NCBI GenBank assembly: GCA_002395775.1
Contig: DGUV01000053.1
Span: forward strand, 10,106-51,489
Direction: 5' to 3'
Length of the DNA stretch: 41,384 bases
Source: Prevotellaceae bacterium UBA4301
GTDB lineage: Bacteria > Bacteroidota > Bacteroidia > Bacteroidales > Bacteroidaceae
Positions 7,689 to 15,455 of this stretch are shown one piece after another. A program made the translations under genes and the position numbers. Position 1 is the first letter of the stretch; each line of letters opens with the position of its first letter. The notes under the pieces are model-generated. The model was not told the DNA's origin. It ran no database searches and saw only the letters and a program-made list of their open reading frames with translations.

Positions 7689-9188
7689 TTATATCTCCTT
7701 ATGCACCTCGTGTCCCTCCACATAGATGGCACTGAAGGGACGGGCAGGACACAAATTCTCACAGGCGCCACAACCTATGCACAACGACTCATTGACTGCA
7801 GGCACCCACTTTTCCTCATCATCGTCCAACGGCACCATCTCGATGGCTCCTGTCGGACAGTGACGGGCACAATTGCCGCAATCTACGCCATCGGTCATCA
7901 CCACACAGTTTTTCTTAATCCACACAGCATGTCCCACCTGTTCTGCCGTTCGCTCCTCCACGGTAATGGGGTGAATGGCACCTGTCGGACACACCTGCGA
8001 ACAACGGTTACACTCGGGACGACAATAGCCTCTGTCATATTGCATGGTAGGCTGCATGAAGGTTTCCAACGACTCGCTCGGGCGCAGGACCCCATTAGGA
8101 CATGCCGACACACACAACTGACAAGCGGTGCAATGCTGGGCAAAGTTTCCGGCAGAAAGAGAGCCCGGTGGCGTGATAGGAGTCTTGCGCTCCGGGAGTT
8201 GCTTATCCTCAATGACAGCCAGTCCGCCGTCCACCGTCTTAGCTGCAGCATCAATGGTTGCAGCCCCAGCCACCATAGCCAGCCCTTTGACAAAGTTGCG
8301 ACGGTCCTCTGCCACCTTTCCATCGTCAGCCTTCTTTACCTTCCTTAAGCGATTAGAAAATTGCATGGCCCCCTGCGGACATACATCCATGCAGTCACCA
8401 CACATCACACAACGCGTCATATCAACATGGTGGTCCTTGACATTGATGCAGCTGGCCTTGCAATTTCGTTCGCAGAGCCGACATCCATTACACCTATCCT
8501 CGTCCATTACAGGACCATGAAGTGAGAAATGGCTGATGTAGCCCAGCACAGTGCCCACGGGGCAGATGGTGTTGCAATAAGTGCGACCGTTGCGCCATGC
8601 CAACACGCCCACTATCAACAATGTGACCACGGCCACGAGCAACGACGCCGACGATTTCATCCACACATCCACCGAATAGAAGGCATAAGAATCGTAATGC
8701 ACCGCAATGGAAGCCAGTCCATTGTTAATCCACAGATAGATGGGTTGCATCAGATTGGCTGCGATGCGACCATAGGCACTATAGGGAGCTATGAGAATGG
8801 CCAAGCTGTTTAGTCCAGCTATCATCAGCACCAAAAACAACAGAAGAACCAAAGCCCGCAACACGCGTTTTGTCGGTGAATAGCTGTACTTGTTGGCCAA
8901 CTTTGCCTTCTTATTTTTGCGGAACAGAGGACGCTTGCTAACCCACGCAATGATGTCCTGCAACACGCCCATCGGGCAAATGACAGAACAATAGATGCGC
9001 CCCAAGAGCAGGGTCAACAGCACAAGCGCCACGACCACTACCAAATTCAATGCCAGTACAGCCGGCAGGAACTGCACTTTGGCCATCCAGGCAAGATAGC
9101 GATGAGCCGTTCCCGTAAAATCGAGAAACAGCATGGTCACACCCACCCAAAAGAGGATGGCCAACAGCGTTCTAATTCGTCGCAACAT
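7689..9188 (-). CDS. Membrane polyferredoxin: NapH-like membrane half fused to NapG-like Fe-S half
   Basis: The predicted protein has 499 aa. Residues 1-215 hold about four membrane helices with the CSVICPMG and CNTICPVG cysteine motifs seen in NapH/NosR/CcoG-type quinol-to-ferredoxin proteins. Two 4Fe-4S clusters follow (C233/236/239/243 and C260/263/266/270). Next is a twin-arginine stretch RRNFVKG (R296 R297) and a small hydrophobic, alanine-rich segment. Four further cluster motifs follow: C353/356/359/363, C389/393/396/400, C438/447/450/454 and C470/473/476/480. The second half therefore looks like a Tat-dependent NapG fused behind a NapH. It probably moves electrons from the membrane quinone pool to the aldo/keto reductase encoded next. 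It starts 6 bases after the GH43 stop; no promoter was seen in that gap. Confidence 0.88.
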   Translation of the reverse strand: MLRRIRTLLAILFWVGVTMLFLDFTGTAHRYLAWMAKVQFLPAVLALNLVVVVALVLLTLLLGRIYCSVICPMGVLQDIIAWVSKRPLFRKNKKAKLANKYSYSPTKRVLRALVLLLFLVLMIAGLNSLAILIAPYSAYGRIAANLMQPIYLWINNGLASIAVHYDSYAFYSVDVWMKSSASLLVAVVTLLIVGVLAWRNGRTYCNTICPVGTVLGYISHFSLHGPVMDEDRCNGCRLCERNCKASCINVKDHHVDMTRCVMCGDCMDVCPQGAMQFSNRLRKVKKADDGKVAEDRRNFVKGLAMVAGAATIDAAAKTVDGGLAVIEDKQLPERKTPITPPGSLSAGNFAQHCTACQLCVSACPNGVLRPSESLETFMQPTMQYDRGYCRPECNRCSQVCPTGAIHPITVEERTAEQVGHAVWIKKNCVVMTDGVDCGNCARHCPTGAIEMVPLDDDEEKWVPAVNESLCIGCGACENLCPARPFSAIYVEGHEVHKEI

Positions 9189-9194
9189 ATACCT

Positions 9195-12035
9195 TTACTT
9201 AATGAAAACTTTCTTACCGTCAATGATATACAATCCGCGAACAGGTTTCGTCACACGTCGTCCCTGCAAGTCATAGATGCCAGCAGTCTGACCAATGGCC
9301 TTCGGTGTTTCAATGTCTTCAATGCCTGTTCCGCCTTGCGAGAAGTCGGTAACACGGTTCGACATGATGTTAAGCGCACGCACATCACCAGCCGATAATT
9401 CGCGGTTGTAAATCAGGATATCGTCAATGTAACAGTCGGCCGACCCCCAAGGCGAACCCAGTCCGAGGAAGAAATACTTCAGAGAAGTGACCTTTGCTAT
9501 CAGCTCACTGATAGGCAGTTCCTTCACTCTTGTCGTGCCACTGCTACTCTTCACACTATGAGGAGTCTTGTTAGCTCCGTTCACATAGATGCGTACCCCG
9601 TTTGTCGTCCCCACCGTGACTGTAACCAAAGCCCAACTTCCCACAGGGATGTCCGTGTAGGTGGTTTCGCCAGGATAGTTCAGACTGAAGTCCGTACCTG
9701 CATTGTCATCATAGCCCAGGAAGGCATTGCCCGTCAAATAGAGTCGGGCACCTGATGCAACCGACGAAGTGCTATTGAAGAAGCTCCAGATGGCATCCCA
9801 CATGTTGCCGTCAGTGCGCTTTACCCACATGCTGACCGTGAAGCCCTCGATGTCCGACTGGTTAAGCAACGGGTTGGGCATGCGAGTCGAGGAGTTGCTG
9901 CCTTGCACACCAAATGACTGATGCACGACCTTGCCAAAACGGTCATAATCGGCCATCAGCACGGGTTTTGTGCCAGTGGTGCCAAAGTATGTGCGCTCCG
10001 ATTCGTCGTAGGCATTGTAACAGGGTGTGCTGTCCATGTCATAGTAGGCCACAATTCCACCTAAATAGTCCCCAGTGGGCGTGGTAGCCTTCTGCGCCCT
10101 AATGTCGTAGGACTGCTCCCAATAGTAGTCACCACACTCCAGACGCCCGGTCAGCGTCACGGGTGTGATGGTATCCGCGGGTGCATATTTGCCGGTTTCA
10201 TCGATAACCTCTGGCACCGACGATGTCCATGTCAGCGTAGTATTGTCGGTGGTGGGGAACATCAGGCTGATGTTGCTGCTATAGGTGGTCCCAGCCTTCA
10301 CGTTGATGGTGTTCGAGAGATAGTTGTAAGCCACTGCATACTGAGGCTTCAGTTTATAGCCCCATACGGGAACGCCCGACGAGGCAACGGCACTGAAGGC
10401 CAAAGCCTCAAGCGTGGTGGTCTTATAGTTGGCCGTAGTAGCTCCATTGACATGCTGCGTCATGAACACACCATAATAGGTGGTCCCCCCCAACTTCAAA
10501 GTCAAGTACGAAGTGCCTTCCTTCACGCTCCACGTGCCGGTATAGTCACCCGTCACCTTTCCGTCAGCCGTAAGCGACACCTCCACAGGTGTTTCCTCAG
10601 CTGCATTGGTGCAATCCTGAAGATAGGGATGGATGAGGAAATGATAAGTTCCCACTATTTCATTGTCAGTAACTGCCGTCGAAGCTATGTCTGCATCAGT
10701 AGTCGTTTCGCCACGGTAGGCAAACGGAGCAGCCACAATCCAATCCTTCTCATTAAGGAACAATTGGTGGGCACGCACCTGATGCCCCTCATTTCCATCA
10801 TTAAAGCGGGTGTGGAACACCACAAACGAGCGACCATTGTCGTCCTGACAAGCAGAATTGTGCCCCTGAGCACGCTGTCCCACATTCTGATTACCCCACA
10901 GGTTGTAAGCCGACATCAGTTTCAGTCCGCGATTGGTTCGGGCATTTGGCCCATAGTTCATCTGGTAACCCGTATAAGTGGCACTGACACCACTGGCATC
11001 GACATAGGGACCGTCAGGATTTTTCGAACGGAACACTCGCATGTCATAGCCTTCGTTTGACGAAAGTCCGCCATAGGTCACAAACAGATAGTAATATTGC
11101 CCTATGTGCTGAATGTAGGAACCTTCGCCACTGACATAATAGCCTCCGGCAATGCGCTTGCCAAAATAGGCATCAGAAGTAAAGTTTGCTCCTTTGGAGT
11201 CGTAATCTGAAGTATAGGTATAAGTGTAATCACGCAAGCCTGTCTCCTTGTCCAACCGAAGCAAAAAGATGCCTCCACTCCACGAACCATACGACATCCA
11301 TAGATTGCCCTCTTCGTCATAGAAGACGCAGGGGTCGATGCAGTTAGGCCAAAATGTGCCCCATCCCCCTTGCTGGTTGTATCGGCCTGGCAGGGAAGAA
11401 AGTGAACCTAAGGCAATCTCCATGTCCGAACCTTTATAACTGGGAGCCCCCGATGCGCCATTGAAGCCACCCATGACCACGGGGCCCTGATAAGTGAAAG
11501 GCCCGGTGACCGTCGGAGCCGTAAGGAGGATGATGACCGAAGCCCAGTGGTCACCATTCAAACTGAGGTACATACACCACTTCTTCATCTGTTCATTGTA
11601 GATGATGTCGGGTGCCCACATGTTGCCCGAAATCCAAGTTTGCTTGTCGCTGGCATAGGTTGAACACCAAGCCTCGCCATCCACCTGTGGAAAATCAACC
11701 ACATTGCCTTTATAATTCTTCACCTGCTTCACAACTTGCTCATTGAAGGCCGTGTTGAAGTCGCACCGTGTACCATCAGGCTTGGCAAAGGTTGTGTTGT
11801 CGGCACGCATCCCCGTGTAGGTCACCAAGTCCTTACTGGAGGCCGTACCCAGATGAGTGCCCCAAATGTGGAAACTGCCGTTATGGAACACAACGGAGGG
11901 GTCGTGGATACTCACAACCGAACCATTTGCTGTGGAATACAACGAGCGCATTTCATTCACCGTCAGGGCAGTCTGGGCCTGCATGGCAACTGCGCCGAAG
12001 AATGTAACCAGTACCAGTGTCAATTTTTTCTTCAT
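9195..12035 (-). CDS. Secreted GH43-family arabinanase-like glycosidase with LamG domain and sorting-type tail
   Basis: The predicted protein has 946 aa. The start is the ATG at 12035, which gives the signal peptide MKKKLTLVLVTFFGAVAMQAQ; the open frame upstream of it is AT-rich intergenic DNA. Residues about 40-420 are a GH43 five-bladed propeller with likely D45 (SIHDPSVV), D224 (CIDPCVFYD) and E294 (SGEGSYIQ). It is followed by a C-terminal domain typical of extracellular endo-arabinanases. A concanavalin/LamG-like module lies at about 690-880. The last 30 residues (G-I-E-D linker, YDLQGRRV, GLYIIDGKKV) match the bacteroidete C-terminal sorting-domain pattern and the tails of the proteins at 19506 and 21057. 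Substrate is probably arabinan, by family only. It may be cotranscribed with the Fe-S/Tat genes downstream. Confidence 0.88.
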   Translation of the reverse strand: MKKKLTLVLVTFFGAVAMQAQTALTVNEMRSLYSTANGSVVSIHDPSVVFHNGSFHIWGTHLGTASSKDLVTYTGMRADNTTFAKPDGTRCDFNTAFNEQVVKQVKNYKGNVVDFPQVDGEAWCSTYASDKQTWISGNMWAPDIIYNEQMKKWCMYLSLNGDHWASVIILLTAPTVTGPFTYQGPVVMGGFNGASGAPSYKGSDMEIALGSLSSLPGRYNQQGGWGTFWPNCIDPCVFYDEEGNLWMSYGSWSGGIFLLRLDKETGLRDYTYTYTSDYDSKGANFTSDAYFGKRIAGGYYVSGEGSYIQHIGQYYYLFVTYGGLSSNEGYDMRVFRSKNPDGPYVDASGVSATYTGYQMNYGPNARTNRGLKLMSAYNLWGNQNVGQRAQGHNSACQDDNGRSFVVFHTRFNDGNEGHQVRAHQLFLNEKDWIVAAPFAYRGETTTDADIASTAVTDNEIVGTYHFLIHPYLQDCTNAAEETPVEVSLTADGKVTGDYTGTWSVKEGTSYLTLKLGGTTYYGVFMTQHVNGATTANYKTTTLEALAFSAVASSGVPVWGYKLKPQYAVAYNYLSNTINVKAGTTYSSNISLMFPTTDNTTLTWTSSVPEVIDETGKYAPADTITPVTLTGRLECGDYYWEQSYDIRAQKATTPTGDYLGGIVAYYDMDSTPCYNAYDESERTYFGTTGTKPVLMADYDRFGKVVHQSFGVQGSNSSTRMPNPLLNQSDIEGFTVSMWVKRTDGNMWDAIWSFFNSTSSVASGARLYLTGNAFLGYDDNAGTDFSLNYPGETTYTDIPVGSWALVTVTVGTTNGVRIYVNGANKTPHSVKSSSGTTRVKELPISELIAKVTSLKYFFLGLGSPWGSADCYIDDILIYNRELSAGDVRALNIMSNRVTDFSQGGTGIEDIETPKAIGQTAGIYDLQGRRVTKPVRGLYIIDGKKVFIK

Positions 12036-12083
12036 GGTCTCTATTTTATAACTATTGTGATTCAAAACAAGACATATTCGCGA

Positions 12084-12091
12084 CAAAAATA
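12084..12091 (-). promoter_or_regulatory. Probable -7 box of the GH43 gene promoter
   Basis: On the minus strand the box reads TATTTTTG, a full match to TAnnTTTG, about 48 bases before the GH43 ATG. A partial -33 element (ATTG, complement of 12111-12114) sits 19 bases upstream. It is divergent from the symporter promoter in the same 113-bp gap. Confidence 0.4.
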
Positions 12092-12135
12092 CAAAATAAT
12101 TGTCAATAATCAATCATCAATTGTCAATTTATTCA

Positions 12136-12143
12136 TACCTTTG
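12136..12143 (+). promoter_or_regulatory. Probable -7 box of the AGCS symporter promoter, abutting the start codon
   Basis: TACCTTTG is a perfect TAnnTTTG match ending only 5 bases before the ATG at 12149, so the transcript would be leaderless or nearly so. Upstream, ATTGTCAAT occurs at 12099-12107 and 12120-12128, 21 bases apart; these could be operator half-sites or simple AT-rich repeats. Confidence 0.5.
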
Positions 12144-12148
12144 CGTTC

Positions 12149-13558
12149 ATGAATGCATTTTTCAACGTCATTGACCACCTCCAGCAGTTTCTCTGGACCT
12201 ACATTGTGTTGGCCATGCTCGCTGGTTGTTCGCTCTACTTCACCGTGCGGCTTGGCTTCGTGCAATTTCGTCATTTGGGCGAGATGTTCCGACAACTTTT
12301 CACCAGCACACAAGATGAAGAAAACGTCCATTCCATCGGAAGAAAACACATCAATTCCTTCCAAGCCTTTGCCATCAGCCTGGCCAGTCGCGTGGGCACG
12401 GGCAACCTGGCTGGAGTAGCCTCGGCTATTGCCGTAGGCGGCCCTGGTGCCGTGTTCTGGATGTGGATAATGGCGCTGCTGGCCTCTGCCACTGCATTCA
12501 TGGAGGCCACATTGGCCCAACTGTTTAAGCGCAAGGGCGAAGACGCCTTCTATGGCGGGCCTGCCTACTACATGCTACACGGCCTTCATCACCGCTGGAT
12601 GGGCATTGTGTTTGGAATAGGTATCATCGCCACCTTTGGCATGGCCAACCAAATGATACAAAGCCGCACCATCTGCGATGCCACCAGCGTTGCACTGGGC
12701 ATCGACCCTGTGGTGATGGCTCTGGTGCTCATGGTGCTTACCATGGTGGTCATCTTCGGTGGAGTGCAGCGCATTTCCCATTTCTCCGCCATCGTGGTTC
12801 CCATCATGGCAGTGGGCTATCTACTCCTCTCCCTCTACATCCTAGTAGCAAACATCGGGCAGGTGCCTGCCATGTTCCGACTCATCGTCGGCAGTGCCTT
12901 TGGGCTGCGTCAGGCAGGCGGCGCCGTGGTGGGCGTAGCCGTGATGCAGGGTGTCAAGCGCGGACTTTTCTCCAACGAGGCCGGCGAGGGCAGTGCGCCC
13001 CATGCCGCAGCCACAGCCAGCATCTCCCACCCCATCAAGCAGGGACTGCTGCAGGCCATGGGAGTGTTTGTCGATACGCTGGTCATCTGCACCTGCACGG
13101 CTTTCGTCATCCTTCTATCGGGACTCTATGATAACGGCGAGGACGGAAGCATCCTCACAGGCACAGCCCTGCACTTCCATCTGGGAGCCTGGGGACGCTG
13201 GTATCTGACCACCATCGTGTTCCTCTTTGCCTTCAGCACCATCATTGCCAACTCCTTTTATGGCGAATCCAACATCCGCTTCATCACCCGCCGCCGCTGG
13301 CCCCTGCAGCTGTTCCGGTTCGTCTCGGCGCTGATGGTATTCTTTGGTGGAGTGGTGACTTTGCAACAGGCCTGGTCGGCCGTCGACCTCATGATGGCCT
13401 TCATCGTCATTATCAATCTTTATGCCATCCTTCGCCTGGCCCGCTACGTCTATCGCCTGAAAGACGACTACCTGCGCCAGCGCCGCGAAGGACTCGACCC
13501 GACTTTTCATCGCAACCAACTACCAGAAATAGAAAAAGATATTGAAGCGTGGGAATGA
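12149..13558 (+). CDS. Alanine or glycine:cation symporter (AGCS family, AlsT-like)
   Basis: The 469-aa integral membrane protein has about ten hydrophobic segments and the AGCS signature at residues 82-105 (SRVGTGNLAGVASAI, then GGPGAVFWMW). The family imports small neutral amino acids such as alanine or glycine with Na+. Other conserved regions are present, including YGGPAYYM and RGLFSNEAGEGSAPHAAA. A putative promoter lies directly against the start codon. The stop overlaps the topB ATG by four bases, so the two are probably cotranscribed. Exact substrate is not determined by the sequence. Confidence 0.92.
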   Translation: MNAFFNVIDHLQQFLWTYIVLAMLAGCSLYFTVRLGFVQFRHLGEMFRQLFTSTQDEENVHSIGRKHINSFQAFAISLASRVGTGNLAGVASAIAVGGPGAVFWMWIMALLASATAFMEATLAQLFKRKGEDAFYGGPAYYMLHGLHHRWMGIVFGIGIIATFGMANQMIQSRTICDATSVALGIDPVVMALVLMVLTMVVIFGGVQRISHFSAIVVPIMAVGYLLLSLYILVANIGQVPAMFRLIVGSAFGLRQAGGAVVGVAVMQGVKRGLFSNEAGEGSAPHAAATASISHPIKQGLLQAMGVFVDTLVICTCTAFVILLSGLYDNGEDGSILTGTALHFHLGAWGRWYLTTIVFLFAFSTIIANSFYGESNIRFITRRRWPLQLFRFVSALMVFFGGVVTLQQAWSAVDLMMAFIVIINLYAILRLARYVYRLKDDYLRQRREGLDPTFHRNQLPEIEKDIEAWE

Positions 13559-15423
13559 TAGTTTGCATAGCAGAAAAACCATCCGTTGGCCGTGATATTG
13601 CCCATGTGCTGGGAGCCAACCAAGCAAAGGACGGATATATGGAGGGCAACGGCTACCAGGTGACCTGGACATTCGGACACCTGTGTGAGCTGAAGGAGCC
13701 CCACGAATACTCACCCATGTGGAAGACGTGGAGCATGGCGCAACTGCCCATGATACCACAGCGCTTCGGCATCAAGCTGAAGACGGACAAAGGGGTGGAG
13801 AAACAGTTCAACACCATAAAGCAACTCATGCTTTCGGCCGAACGCATCATCAACTGCGGTGATGCCGGACAGGAGGGTGAACTCATACAGCGCTGGGTCA
13901 TACAGATGACAGGGGCCAAGTGCCCCGTACAACGGCTATGGATATCCTCACTGACTGAAGAGGCCATTCGCGAAGGTTTCCAGAAGCTGAAGGATCAGAG
14001 CGAGTACCAAAGCCTCTATGAGGCAGGACTCTCACGTGCCATCGGCGACTGGACGCTGGGCATGAATGCCACCCGACTCTACACTCTGAAATATCGCAGC
14101 ATGATGGCACAGGAGAAGCAAGTGCTCTCGATAGGACGCGTGCAGACCCCTACCCTCGCCCTCATCGTGCGTCGGCAGCAGGAGATTGACAACTTCAAGC
14201 CCGAGACCTATTGGGTGCTGACGACACGCTATCGTGGGGCAACGTTCACCGCCGTCATGGAGGAGGGCGACCGCGGTTTCCGTACAAAGGAAGACGGAGA
14301 GGCTGCGCTGGCCGCCATCGGTTCACTTCCCTTCACCATCCTTTCGGTGGAGAAGAAGGCTGGCCGTGAGGCACCACCACGCCTGTTCGACCTCACCTCC
14401 CTCCAGGTGGAATGCAACAAGCGCTACGGCTATTCGGCCGACCTCACGCTCCAACTCATCCAAAGTCTCTACGAGAAGAAGGTGACCACATACCCTCGCG
14501 TGGACACCACTTTCCTTAGCGACGACCTCTATCCCAAGTGTCCCCAGATTCTGAAAGGTCTCGTCCCGTATGCCCGATTCACACAAGGCATTCCCGCAGG
14601 AAAACTTCGCAAGGACAAGAAGTATTTCGACAGTTCCAAGGTCACCGACCACCACGCCATCATTCCCACAGGCGTCAATCCCGCCACGATAGGTCTGTCG
14701 GACATGGAGAAGCGCGTGTTCGACCTCGTGGCACGTCGTTTCATCGGCATCTTCTACCCCGACCTCAAGTTCCAGCAGACCACCGTCCTGGGCGAGGTGC
14801 GTGCCGAGGGACTTCACGTCGCCTCCTTCACCGACGCCATCCCCTTCCGCGCCACCGGCAGGGTGATTACCGAACCCGCCTGGCAAGTGCTGTGGGCAAA
14901 GAAGAAGACCGACGAACAAGACTCCTCCGAAGAGAAAGACGGGGAGGAAGAGGGAACCTTGCCTGCTTTCACGAAAGGCGAATCAGGACCTCACGAACCC
15001 AACCTGGCAGAGAAGCAGACCACACCACCCAAGCCCTACACCGAAGCCACGCTGCTGCGCGCTATGGAGACAGCCGGCAAACTGGTTGAGGACGACGAAC
15101 TGCGCGATGCCCTGAAGGAGAACGGAATCGGGCGACCCAGTACGCGTGCAGCCATCATCGAGACCCTGTTCAAACGCAACTACATCCGTCGCAATCGCAA
15201 GAGTCTGGCACCCACCGAAACCGGCAAGCAACTCATCGGCATCATCCAGAACGAACTACTGAAGAGTGCCGAACTCACTGGCCATTGGGAACGCAAACTG
15301 CGTCAGATAGAGCGTCACGAGTACGAAGCCCGCCAGTTCATCGAGGAATTGAAGCAGATGGTCACCCAACTCGTACTTTCCGTCATGGCCGACACTAGTC
15401 AGCCGCAAGGGCAGGGAACATAG
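13555..15423 (+). CDS. topB: DNA topoisomerase III (type IA)
   Basis: The predicted protein has 622 aa. I chose the ATG at 13555 (MIVCIAEKPSVG) over the in-frame GTG two codons upstream because it gives the family N terminus and an ATGA overlap with the symporter stop. The TOPRIM domain is at about 1-150 (AEKPS with the catalytic Glu; GDAGQEGEL with acidic metal ligands). The type IA core follows, with active-site tyrosine Y313 in TTYPRVDTTFLS and the LSIGRVQTPTLAL motif. It relaxes negative supercoils and unlinks DNA. It ends without C-terminal zinc-ribbon motifs. Length is within the range of bacteroidete chromosomal and conjugative-element TopB proteins. No conjugation genes are nearby, so the chromosomal form is more likely. 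Confidence 0.95.
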   Translation: MIVCIAEKPSVGRDIAHVLGANQAKDGYMEGNGYQVTWTFGHLCELKEPHEYSPMWKTWSMAQLPMIPQRFGIKLKTDKGVEKQFNTIKQLMLSAERIINCGDAGQEGELIQRWVIQMTGAKCPVQRLWISSLTEEAIREGFQKLKDQSEYQSLYEAGLSRAIGDWTLGMNATRLYTLKYRSMMAQEKQVLSIGRVQTPTLALIVRRQQEIDNFKPETYWVLTTRYRGATFTAVMEEGDRGFRTKEDGEAALAAIGSLPFTILSVEKKAGREAPPRLFDLTSLQVECNKRYGYSADLTLQLIQSLYEKKVTTYPRVDTTFLSDDLYPKCPQILKGLVPYARFTQGIPAGKLRKDKKYFDSSKVTDHHAIIPTGVNPATIGLSDMEKRVFDLVARRFIGIFYPDLKFQQTTVLGEVRAEGLHVASFTDAIPFRATGRVITEPAWQVLWAKKKTDEQDSSEEKDGEEEGTLPAFTKGESGPHEPNLAEKQTTPPKPYTEATLLRAMETAGKLVEDDELRDALKENGIGRPSTRAAIIETLFKRNYIRRNRKSLAPTETGKQLIGIIQNELLKSAELTGHWERKLRQIERHEYEARQFIEELKQMVTQLVLSVMADTSQPQGQGT

Positions 15424-15455
15424 GGACCATTGTCAGCAATCTTCAATTCGTTCCC

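Noticed and set aside
13549..13554. GTG start for topB
   Set aside because: The ATG two codons later gives the family N terminus and the usual ATGA overlap with the preceding stop.
13555..15423. topB as a sign of an integrative conjugative element
   Set aside because: No relaxase, tra, integrase or attachment-site features nearby, and the gene is coupled to a chromosomal-type symporter gene.
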